Shown here: positions 4,608-11,211 of the stretch, in pieces
Layout of the letters: each line of letters starts with the position of its first letter
Position numbering within the stretch: position 1 is the first letter of the stretch
Source: DATEMK01 sp035275625
GTDB lineage: Bacteria > Bacteroidota > Bacteroidia > AKYH767-A > OLB10
Length of the DNA stretch: 12,919 nucleotides
Assembly: GCA_035275625.1 (NCBI GenBank)
Contig: DATEMK010000033.1
Coordinates: 1 to 12,919 of the forward strand
Reading direction: 5' to 3'
Notes under the pieces: generated by a model
Told to the model about the DNA's origin: nothing
The model's input: the letters and a program-made list of their open reading frames with translations, nothing else
Databases searched by the model: none
Program-made: the position numbers and the translations under genes

Positions 4608-5210
4608 ATGGCATTTCAACTTCCAAATTTACCTTATGCATCCAATGCGTTAGAGCCGCATATTGATGCACGAACCATGGAAATCCATCATGGAAAACAT
4701 CACCAGGCATATATTACCAATCTCAATAACGCTATTGCCGGAACCGATGCTGAAAATATGAGCATTGAAGATATTTGCAAAAATATTTCCAAATACCCGG
4801 CACCTGTTCGCAACAATGGTGGCGGACACTATAACCATTCCATGTTCTGGACCATCATGGGGCCAAATGCAGGCGGAACTCCGGCTGGAGAATTAGGCAA
4901 TGCAATCAAATCAGCATTCGGCTCGTTTGATGAATTCAAAACAAAGTTTGCTGATGCAGGAGTAAAACGCTTTGGTTCAGGATGGGCATGGCTCATAAAA
5001 AATACTTCCGGCAAATTAGAAATCTGTTCCACTCCAAATCAGGATAACCCGTTAATGGATAGTGCAGAAGTCAAAGGATTTCCCATTCTCGGTTGCGATG
5101 TTTGGGAACATGCATACTATCTTAACTACCAGAACCGCAGACCCGATTACATCACAGCATGGTGGAATGTAGTCAACTGGGACGAAGTTGCAAGAAGATT
5201 TGCGATGTAA
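4608..5210 (+). CDS. sodA: Superoxide dismutase, Mn-type by residues (possibly Fe or cambialistic)
   Basis: The enzyme dismutates superoxide to oxygen and hydrogen peroxide in the cytosol; no signal peptide is present. The ATG at 4608 gives the standard MAFQLPNLPY N terminus and a 200-residue protein, typical for the family. The frame is open back to a TTG at 4554, which lies inside the promoter element and adds 18 atypical residues, so I reject it. The metal ligands are in place: His27 (MEIHHGKHH), His77 (GGGHYNHSMFW), Asp164 and His168 (DVWEHAYYLNYQNRRPDY). Gln145 in NQDNPLM occupies the position used by Mn enzymes, whereas Fe enzymes usually supply the glutamine from the N-terminal half. 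Metal use in this phylum can be flexible, so the Mn assignment is tentative. The gene appears monocistronic; a heptamer inverted repeat follows it immediately. Confidence 0.95.
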   Translation: MAFQLPNLPYASNALEPHIDARTMEIHHGKHHQAYITNLNNAIAGTDAENMSIEDICKNISKYPAPVRNNGGGHYNHSMFWTIMGPNAGGTPAGELGNAIKSAFGSFDEFKTKFADAGVKRFGSGWAWLIKNTSGKLEICSTPNQDNPLMDSAEVKGFPILGCDVWEHAYYLNYQNRRPDYITAWWNVVNWDEVARRFAM

Positions 5211-5215
5211 AAAAC

Positions 5216-5288
5216 AGGTTTAAGGTTTAAGGTTTAAGGTTCTTTGTCGCTTCAGCCAACCTTAACCCTTAACCCTTAACCCTTAAAC
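5216..5288. repeat. Inverted pair of heptamer arrays between sod and the flavoprotein gene
   Basis: The left arm has three exact units AGGTTTA (5216-5236) plus AGGTTC. The right arm has CTTAACC/CCCTTAA heptamers over 5259-5288. About 20 bases separate the arms, which are near inverted copies and could fold into an imperfect hairpin. The left units match the heptamers inside ispG at 1909-1929. The element fills the whole gap between the sod stop codon and the TTG start of the next gene. It may act as a terminator for sod, though there is no T tract, or it may be purely a mobile repeat. Confidence 0.8.
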
Positions 5289-5289
5289 T

Positions 5290-6447
5290 TTGAATTCCCC
5301 CTCTTCAAACACTTTTGATATTATTATTGTTGGTGCAGGACCTGCAGGAACTGCCTGTGCGATTGCTTTAAAAGATTCAGGATTAAAAATTGCAGTTCTT
5401 GAAAAGCATAAATTTCCGCGCGATAAAGTCTGCGGTGATGCTATTCCCTCGCGTGTTCCGAAAGTTTTACGTTCCATAGCACCCGGAATTGCGGATGAAA
5501 TAAAATCTTTTGATAAAAAAATAACCATTCGCGGATGCAAGGTGGTTGCCCCGAATCTCAATCATGTAGATATTTTTTTTAAGCTGGACGGGTACATTTC
5601 CACACGTCTTGATTTTGATAATAAGATGGCAGAGGTAATGAAAAAATATTCTGCCGTTACTTTTTATGAAGCCGATCCTGTAAATGATGTAACGGTTACG
5701 GAAGATGGAGTAGAAATAAAATCTGAAAAAAATATTTTGTTGCGTTCAAAACTTGTGATCGGTTGTGATGGCGCTCATTCTGTTATTGAAAAAAAGCTCA
5801 CTGCAACAAAAATGGACCCCAAACATTATACAGGTGCTGTGCGTGCTTATTACAAAAACATTGCAGCAACAGGAGATGAAATGATGGAAATTCATTTACT
5901 CAAAGAATATCCTGCAGCATATTTTTGGATTTTTCCTTTGCAAAACAAAATCGCAAACGTTGGTTTCGGAATGTTGAGCGAAAAAATTTCGGAAAGAAAA
6001 GTAAATCTCCGGAAAAGCCTGCTCGATATTGTAAACATGCACCCGACTCTTTCCAAAAGATTTCAAAATGCTGAGGCTTTGGATGAAGTTACCGGTTACG
6101 GTTTGCCAATGGGATCGCGGAGAGTAAAGATTTCCGGTCAGCGTTTTATGTTATGCGGTGATGCCGCTTCACTGATTGATCCGGCAACAGGTGAAGGCAT
6201 CGGTAATGCGATGTTGAGCGGCAAACTCGCTGCCGAACAGGCAATAAAATGTTTTCAGCAAAATAATTTTTCAGAAGATTTTATGAAGATGTATGATGAA
6301 GATCTGTTTAAAATTATTGGAAAAGAATTAAAACAAAAATATTTTATACAACGAACATTGGGAGAACGTGCATGGCTCGCCAATGCTACCGTTACATTGG
6401 CTTCAAAAAATAAGTTTGTGAAGAAGTGGTTGCAGAAAATGTTTTAG
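5290..6447 (+). CDS. Geranylgeranyl reductase family FAD-dependent oxidoreductase
   Basis: This is a 385-residue flavoprotein of the geranylgeranyl-reductase group, close to aromatic hydroxylases. The Rossmann motif GAGPAG is at 15-20, followed by VLEKHKFPRDKVCGD (37-50), the second FAD contact VIGCDGAHSVIE (156-167), the PxxYxWxFP-type substrate motif (208-216, YPAAYFWIFP) and GDAASLIDPATGEGIGNAM (290-308). Characterised relatives saturate isoprenoid chains or act on similar lipids; the substrate here cannot be read from sequence, and a monooxygenase role remains possible. The only plausible start is TTG at 5290, because TAA stands two codons upstream and no ATG precedes the Rossmann motif. 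That start abuts the heptamer repeat, so the leader has probably been replaced or created by the repeat. There is no signal peptide, so a cytosolic or membrane-peripheral location is likely. The aldehyde dehydrogenase gene follows 30 bases downstream. Confidence 0.85.
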   Translation: MNSPSSNTFDIIIVGAGPAGTACAIALKDSGLKIAVLEKHKFPRDKVCGDAIPSRVPKVLRSIAPGIADEIKSFDKKITIRGCKVVAPNLNHVDIFFKLDGYISTRLDFDNKMAEVMKKYSAVTFYEADPVNDVTVTEDGVEIKSEKNILLRSKLVIGCDGAHSVIEKKLTATKMDPKHYTGAVRAYYKNIAATGDEMMEIHLLKEYPAAYFWIFPLQNKIANVGFGMLSEKISERKVNLRKSLLDIVNMHPTLSKRFQNAEALDEVTGYGLPMGSRRVKISGQRFMLCGDAASLIDPATGEGIGNAMLSGKLAAEQAIKCFQQNNFSEDFMKMYDEDLFKIIGKELKQKYFIQRTLGERAWLANATVTLASKNKFVKKWLQKMF

Positions 6448-6461
6448 AAAAAGTATCTTTG
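6430..6461 (+). promoter_or_regulatory. Candidate promoter of the aldehyde dehydrogenase gene
   Basis: TATCTTTG (6454-6461) is an exact TAnnTTTG element, with TTG (6430-6432) 21 bases upstream. It partly overlaps the end of the flavoprotein gene, and the leader would be about 10 bases. This suggests the dehydrogenase can be transcribed independently of its neighbour. Confidence 0.45.
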
Positions 6462-6477
6462 AATTAAATATTGACTG

Positions 6478-7920
6478 ATGCAAAAAATTTTAAATTATAT
6501 CAATGGAGAATTGATTGAGCCATTGTCAAAAAACTTTTTTGAAAACATTAACCCTGCAACAGGCGAAGCATATTCTCTTATCCCTGATTCCGATGAACGC
6601 GATGTTCAGCTTGCAGTTGATGTGGCCCAAAAAGCTTTTCCTGAATGGAGCGCCATGCCTGTTGCAAAACGGTCAGGTATTCTTTTAAAAATAGCTTCCT
6701 TAATTGACGAAAACCTGGATCGGCTGTCCCTTGCCGAAAGCATTGATAACGGAAAACCCGTTTGGCTCGCCAAATCAGTTGACATTCCACGCGCCTCTGC
6801 AAACTTTCATTTTTATGCAACTGGTGCCATTCATTTAAGTACGGAAGCACATGCCACCGGAAATACTGCTATCAATTATACCTTACGTCAACCCATCGGC
6901 ATTGCGGGATGTATTTCCCCCTGGAACCTGCCGCTTTATTTATTCACCTGGAAAATTGCCCCCGCCCTTGCTTCCGGTAATTGCGTGGTCGCAAAACCAA
7001 GTGAGATCACCCCCATGACCGCTTTTTTACTTTCCGGGCTGTGCATCGAAGCAGGTTTGCCAAAAGGAGTTTTAAATATCATTCACGGTTTCGGACCGAA
7101 AGCAGGTGCAGCTATTGTCTCGCATCCAAAAATAACCGCTATCAGCTTTACTGGCGGGACAAAAACCGGGGAGTGGATTGCAAAAACTGCCGCGCCTATG
7201 TTCAAAAAACTTTCGCTTGAGCTTGGAGGAAAAAATCCAAACATCATTTTTGCCGATTGCAATTTTGAAGAAGCCGTTAAGACTTCCGTCAATGCTGCTT
7301 TCAGCAACCAGGGCGAAATTTGTTTATGCGGTTCGAGGATTTTTATTGAGCATTCTGTTTATGATAAATTTAAAGAAGCGTTTCTCAAAAGAGTTTCCAC
7401 ATTAAAAGTGGGAGATCCGCTGAATGATGAAAACAGAATGGGTGCAATTGTTTCAAAACCACATTTGGAAAAAATTCTTTCTTACATTGACCTTGCAAAA
7501 CAGGAAGGCGGAAAAATTTTATGCGGAGGAAAACAATTATTCTTAGATAGAAAAGATAAAAACGGTTTTTTTATGGAACCCACCGTTATTGAAGGATTAA
7601 GTTTTGATTGCAGAACAAACCAGGAAGAAATCTTCGGACCAGTGGTTACTATCATGCCGTTTCAAACCGAGGAAGAAGCGTTGAAATACGCCAACTCCAC
7701 GCAATATGGTTTAGCCGGAACTATCTGGACGGAAAATTTATCACGCGCTCATCGTGTAGCTGCTCAATTGGACAGCGGTATTATCTGGATCAACTGCTGG
7801 TTATTCAGGGATCTTCGTACTCCCTTTGGCGGGATGAAAAATTCCGGCATCGGCCGCGAAGGAGGCTTTGAAGCGCTCAGGTTTTTTACTGAAGAAAAAA
7901 ATGTGTGTATTAAACTTTAA
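6478..7920 (+). CDS. Aldehyde dehydrogenase, 2-aminomuconic/2-hydroxymuconic semialdehyde dehydrogenase-like
   Basis: This is an NAD(P)-dependent aldehyde dehydrogenase of 480 residues, full length for the superfamily. Visible motifs are Asn150 (SPWN), Lys173 (VAKPSE), the cofactor loop FTGGTKTG (224-231), the general base Glu248 (LELGGKNP), the catalytic Cys282 (NQGEICLCGSR) and Glu384 in EEIFGP. The DIPRASANFHFYA segment (102-114) and NCWLFRDLRTPFGGMKNSGIGREGG (439-463, quoted in part: NCWLFRDLRTPFGG) resemble the ALDH8A1/muconic semialdehyde group, where the arginines contact the acidic substrate. That points to oxidation of 2-aminomuconate semialdehyde (kynurenine route) or 2-hydroxymuconate semialdehyde (catechol meta cleavage). 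No other gene of either pathway is visible here, so the exact substrate is inferred from family resemblance. The enzyme should be cytosolic. The start at 6478 is supported by the promoter just upstream and the standard YINGE N terminus. Confidence 0.9.
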   Translation: MQKILNYINGELIEPLSKNFFENINPATGEAYSLIPDSDERDVQLAVDVAQKAFPEWSAMPVAKRSGILLKIASLIDENLDRLSLAESIDNGKPVWLAKSVDIPRASANFHFYATGAIHLSTEAHATGNTAINYTLRQPIGIAGCISPWNLPLYLFTWKIAPALASGNCVVAKPSEITPMTAFLLSGLCIEAGLPKGVLNIIHGFGPKAGAAIVSHPKITAISFTGGTKTGEWIAKTAAPMFKKLSLELGGKNPNIIFADCNFEEAVKTSVNAAFSNQGEICLCGSRIFIEHSVYDKFKEAFLKRVSTLKVGDPLNDENRMGAIVSKPHLEKILSYIDLAKQEGGKILCGGKQLFLDRKDKNGFFMEPTVIEGLSFDCRTNQEEIFGPVVTIMPFQTEEEALKYANSTQYGLAGTIWTENLSRAHRVAAQLDSGIIWINCWLFRDLRTPFGGMKNSGIGREGGFEALRFFTEEKNVCIKL

Positions 7921-7923
7921 TAA

Positions 7924-7955
7924 AGTGGTCTTTTGATTTGCAAAAATCAACCACT
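7924..7955. terminator. Candidate bidirectional terminator hairpin between convergent genes
   Basis: AGTGGT (7924-7929) pairs with ACCACT (7950-7955) and TGATTT (7934-7939) pairs with AAATCA (7944-7949), with a GCAA loop and a 4-base CTTT bulge. It overlaps the stop codon of the mltD-like gene and lies 3 bases after the dehydrogenase stop. T tracts on either side are weak, so efficiency is doubtful. Confidence 0.35.
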
Positions 7956-9605
7956 GATCATCACTTTTAATTTAGTACCCGCCTTGAGACTTTTATTATT
8001 TGAAATTTTATTTAATTCCATAATCTGGTCTACTGTAGCGCCTTCATAGCGTCTTGCAATATTCCATAAGGTATCTCCCCTTTGGACAAGATGAAAAATA
8101 TATTTTGGTCCGTTTGTTTGATTTTCCTGCTCAGGGTTGTTTGAAATATTTTCGGAAGTTACAGTCGAATCTTCTGACTTAATCTGCTCTGAAGCCATCG
8201 CAATTGACGAATCACCTGTATTACCCGCTGCTGCATTATTTTCTTCAACGGTGTTTTTTGCTGTTTCCGTATTTTGCATTTTAGAAACAGGGTTTTTGAT
8301 TTTAACCCATGCAAGTATTTTAAGTTTCTGACCTTTATTAAGCCTTGTTGATTTTAATCTATTTAGTTTTTTAATGTCTTGTGACGAACAATTGTAATCA
8401 GCTGCTAACCCTGATAATGTTTCTCCGCGTCTTACTGTATGTGTTTTTTTAACCTGCTTGTAAGTATATTCAAAATCCCTTTCGTCATTATTGTTTTTTG
8501 GATTAACGGGTAACGTAGCAAGAATCGGAGCCTGTTCAGGCGGATCAGAGGTATAAATGTCTTTCCCGTTTAAAAGAAATGCCGAAACTTTATTTGCTGG
8601 CAGACGAACAATTTGTGCCTGTTCTGTTTCCGGTATCACTCCTTTTTTATACACAGGATTTAAAAAAGCAACAACATCTAATGGGAGGTCAACATTTTTT
8701 GCAATTTTACTCAACGTTGTCCGCTGGTGAATCATTATAGTGTCCACTTCAAAATAAGAAAAGGCAGGAGCCACCGGGAAGATATTGTGCTCAGATGAAT
8801 GATTCATCACATAGCAAACAGCAATGAATGCAGGAACATACCCGCGTGTTTCTTTAGGCAGGAACCGGCTGATCTCCCAAAAATTTGTTTTCCCCCCCGA
8901 TCGTACAATGGCTCTGTTTACATTGCCAGGACCGCAGTTGTAAGCGGCAATTACCAGCAACCAGTCACGGTAAATGTCATACATATCTTTGAAATACTTA
9001 CATGCAGCATAGGTTGATTTTACCGGATCTCTTCTGTCATCAGTGTAAGAATTAACTTTCAGATCATACAGCTTGCCGGTATTGAGCATGAATTGCCAGA
9101 TACCTGTAGCACCCACACGTGATTTAGCAATCGGATTTAATGCAGACTCCACCACTGATAAGTATTTGAATTCAATGGGCAAATCTTCTTTGTCAAGAAT
9201 TTCTTCAAAGAGGGGAAAATAAAGCTGCGATAAGCCCAATACCCGGCTGGTAAGTTCGCGTCTTTTTACCGCATAGAGGTTAATGTAATTTTTTACCTGT
9301 TCATTGTATGCAAGCGGTATGGGAGTAACAATTTTTGAAATCCTTTCATTGTAAACCTCATCTGTAAAAACCGGGCTGCCGTTAATAATATCATTTGAGC
9401 TGTTTGAACCGCTTGCGCCCATCAGGTTATTAAAGCGGATAACATTATTTAACATAACAAGGCTGTCCAGCATTTCAACAATCGGATCATTACATACTGT
9501 TGCCTGATTATTATCAAGGCATGAACCCTCCAATTGACCGACAGAACTGTTATGGAAGTTCAGGAATACAAACAAAGTAAGCACTGTTAATTTCACTTTT
9601 TGCAT
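7947..9605 (-). CDS. mltD: MltD-like lytic murein transglycosylase with LysM domains
   Basis: This is a periplasmic cell-wall enzyme that cleaves the MurNAc-GlcNAc bond of peptidoglycan to form 1,6-anhydro ends. The 552 residues comprise a signal peptide (about 1-23), an N-terminal linker and a family-1 (Slt-type) catalytic domain at about 130-260. The catalytic Glu153 is in SVVESALNP, followed by GATGIWQFM (165-173) and AAYNCGPGNVNRA (220-232). A degenerate LysM-like segment follows at about 288-335. Two clear LysM peptidoglycan-binding domains are at about 388-431 (HTVRRGETLSGLA) and 504-549 (FHLVQRGDTLWNIARRY). They are joined by a low-complexity Thr/Ser/Asn/Glu linker (about 435-500). Unlike E. 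coli MltD there is no clear lipobox, so it is probably soluble or bound through LysM. The gene is transcribed alone, convergent with the dehydrogenase. An AAGGAAG stretch about 16 bases before the ATG is too distant to be a good ribosome site. Confidence 0.9.
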   Translation of the reverse strand: MQKVKLTVLTLFVFLNFHNSSVGQLEGSCLDNNQATVCNDPIVEMLDSLVMLNNVIRFNNLMGASGSNSSNDIINGSPVFTDEVYNERISKIVTPIPLAYNEQVKNYINLYAVKRRELTSRVLGLSQLYFPLFEEILDKEDLPIEFKYLSVVESALNPIAKSRVGATGIWQFMLNTGKLYDLKVNSYTDDRRDPVKSTYAACKYFKDMYDIYRDWLLVIAAYNCGPGNVNRAIVRSGGKTNFWEISRFLPKETRGYVPAFIAVCYVMNHSSEHNIFPVAPAFSYFEVDTIMIHQRTTLSKIAKNVDLPLDVVAFLNPVYKKGVIPETEQAQIVRLPANKVSAFLLNGKDIYTSDPPEQAPILATLPVNPKNNNDERDFEYTYKQVKKTHTVRRGETLSGLAADYNCSSQDIKKLNRLKSTRLNKGQKLKILAWVKIKNPVSKMQNTETAKNTVEENNAAAGNTGDSSIAMASEQIKSEDSTVTSENISNNPEQENQTNGPKYIFHLVQRGDTLWNIARRYEGATVDQIMELNKISNNKSLKAGTKLKVMISG

Positions 9606-9715
9606 AGTTTATATTTATCTTCCTTTAAGAATTAAATAATTAATAAGTATTTTATGGGGAATCAGTTCGCTAAAATAAGAATAATATTTTTTATGATAAT
9701 GAATGTTAATAAGAT

Positions 9716-9745
9716 TAATGCTGAATGCTTAATAAGCATGCATTA
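9716..9745. promoter_or_regulatory. Bulged hairpin upstream of the mltD-like gene
   Basis: TAATGC (9716-9721) and ATGCTT (9725-9730), separated by a TGA bulge, pair with AAGCAT (9734-9739) and GCATTA (9740-9745) around an AAT loop, giving 12 bp in total. It lies about 110-140 bases before the mltD-like start in an otherwise A+T-rich gap of 278 bases (9606-9883). No T tract follows it on the minus strand, so a regulatory or structural role is as likely as termination. Confidence 0.3.
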
Positions 9746-9783
9746 CTTATTTACGGCTGTTTTTGAAAAAAAAATAGAAATTA

Positions 9784-9811
9784 TTTGAAAATCTTACGTA
9801 AGATTTTCAAA
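9784..9811 (-). terminator. 28-bp perfect palindrome, candidate terminator of the wecA-like gene
   Basis: The half-site TTTGAAAATCTTAC is followed by its exact reverse complement, giving a 28-base perfect palindrome centred at 9797/9798. In RNA it would fold as a 12-bp stem with an ACGU loop. On the minus strand it is followed after 12 bases by a run of T, about 75-100 bases past the wecA-like stop codon, which fits a terminator. The perfect symmetry would equally suit a dimeric regulator site upstream of the mltD-like gene. Confidence 0.5.
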
Positions 9812-9883
9812 AGAATTGTCTTTATACGTCAGAAAAATCATCCGCAAAGGATTGGGAGAAACCCCAAATCCAACAACCAAAAT

Positions 9884-10954
9884 TTATTTAAAAGCTTTTA
9901 ACTGGAAAGATTTTGCTTTGCCGAAATACCGGATGCTAAAAGGAATAATGCTCAGCAAAACTGCGAACATTGACATTATAATAAGCACGGTTAAATTTCC
10001 CAAATCTCTCAAAGCAAGGGCAAGCAGGATAAAACCGATATTAACAAGAAAAAGAGTTAAAGAAACTTCGCGATGGGTCAATCCTAAATCCAGCAACAAA
10101 TGATGCATGTGATTGCGATCAGCTTTAAAAGGAGATCTCTTATTGAGTACTCTTACAATGAAAATTCTCAATGTATCAAACATCGGGATGATGAGAATTG
10201 CAATTGCCATTGCCGGCCCTGACCGGTAAGGGAAAGCATCAGGAGGAGAAATAAAGCTGAGCTGGATAAAGTTTATTGTTAAAATGGAAAGAATCAACCC
10301 GATTATTAATGACCCGGTGTCACCCATAAAAATATTTGCAGGTGAAAAATTATAAACAAGAAATGCAAGAAGGGAACTGAATAATGTGAAAGAAAGAATA
10401 CATAATGCAAACTGGCCGTAATTATAAAACCATAATCCGAAGGTAAAGCTTGCAATGGCCCCTATGCCTCCGGCTAATCCGTCTATGCCATCAATCAGGT
10501 TGAATGCGTTAATGACGAGAAGGATGGTAAACAAGGAGAATATAACACTGAACCAGTAAGGAATATCATAAATGCCAAAGATGCCGCAAAGGGTAGTAAT
10601 TCTGATATTGGCAAACAAAACGATAATTAAGGCAGCGATTATTTGTCCGTAAAATTTTTTCTTCGCAGTAAGTTCTACAATATCGTCTTTGAGCCCGATA
10701 AAGAAAACAACAATAATGGCGGAGATTATATATTGTGATGACTGGTATTCAAAACCGGATGACCAGAATGAAAAAGAAAAAACCACTCCGGCAAAAATTG
10801 CCAGGCCACCGAGGGTAGGTATGCTTGATTTGTGAGCCTTTCTTTCGCAAGGTTCATCAAAAAGGTTTTTGATGACAGAAACCTTAATGATGGAAGGAAT
10901 TGCCAGGAAGGTAATGATGAATGCGGTTATACAACTAAAGGCAATGTTTATCAT
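9884..10954 (-). CDS. WecA/TagO-type undecaprenyl-phosphate sugar-1-phosphate transferase
   Basis: This is an integral inner-membrane enzyme that transfers a sugar-1-phosphate, typically GlcNAc-1-P from UDP-GlcNAc, to undecaprenyl phosphate. That is the first step of O-antigen, capsule or other surface glycan synthesis. The 356 residues contain around ten to eleven hydrophobic segments and all family signatures. These are RKAHKSSIPTLGG (38-50), the metal-binding pair Asp90-Asp91 in GLKDDIVELTAKKKF, the NAFNLIDGIDGLAGG motif (149-163, Asp155 and Asp158), FMGDTGSL (209-216) and the loop PFKADRNHMHHLLLDLG (275-291), with His282, His284 and His285. The DRNHMHH loop and short C-terminal tail favour the WecA/TagO branch over MraY. 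The sugar specificity cannot be fixed from sequence. The ATG at 10954 follows a very good promoter by about 10 bases. It lies beside a Wzi/RemB-like outer-membrane protein gene, but each has its own promoter. Confidence 0.92.
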   Translation of the reverse strand: MINIAFSCITAFIITFLAIPSIIKVSVIKNLFDEPCERKAHKSSIPTLGGLAIFAGVVFSFSFWSSGFEYQSSQYIISAIIVVFFIGLKDDIVELTAKKKFYGQIIAALIIVLFANIRITTLCGIFGIYDIPYWFSVIFSLFTILLVINAFNLIDGIDGLAGGIGAIASFTFGLWFYNYGQFALCILSFTLFSSLLAFLVYNFSPANIFMGDTGSLIIGLILSILTINFIQLSFISPPDAFPYRSGPAMAIAILIIPMFDTLRIFIVRVLNKRSPFKADRNHMHHLLLDLGLTHREVSLTLFLVNIGFILLALALRDLGNLTVLIIMSMFAVLLSIIPFSIRYFGKAKSFQLKAFK

Positions 10955-10964
10955 AGAGCGTGGA

Positions 10965-10995
10965 CAAATGTAAATTTATAAATAATACATTCAAA
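10965..10995 (-). promoter_or_regulatory. Promoter of the wecA-like gene
   Basis: On the minus strand TTTG (10995-10992), 19 bases, then TACATTTG (10972-10965) matches the Bacteroidota primary sigma consensus exactly in both boxes and spacing. The leader would be only a few bases. The surrounding 11-mer ATTTACATTTG recurs in front of the Wzi/RemB-like gene. The rest of the gap up to 11211 shows no gene, only a 10-bp palindrome CTGTTAACAG at 11097-11106. Confidence 0.65.
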
Positions 10996-11211
10996 ATAAA
11001 TTTTGTAAACTATTGAATTTACTTGGTGAACAGACTTTTTTAAACTGCGAAGATGATTTTGGCTGGTTCATTTGATAAATTAATTAACTTTTTTTACTGT
11101 TAACAGGTTTTAAAGTTGCGCAAATAAAGAGTTGGGATGTTACCCGAAAATTGATCGAATGTTAAATTTAAGAGCAAGTTTTATGCCCAATCAAAAAGAA
11201 ATCCATTTTTT

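Noticed and set aside
9816..10103. Plus-strand frame of 95 codons opposite the wecA-like gene
   Set aside because: It is almost entirely antisense to the well-supported membrane transferase and has no recognisable features.
11097..11106. Palindrome CTGTTAACAG as terminator or operator
   Set aside because: It has only 10 bases, no T tract immediately following a stable stem on the relevant strand, and no clear relation to a promoter. Too weak to call.
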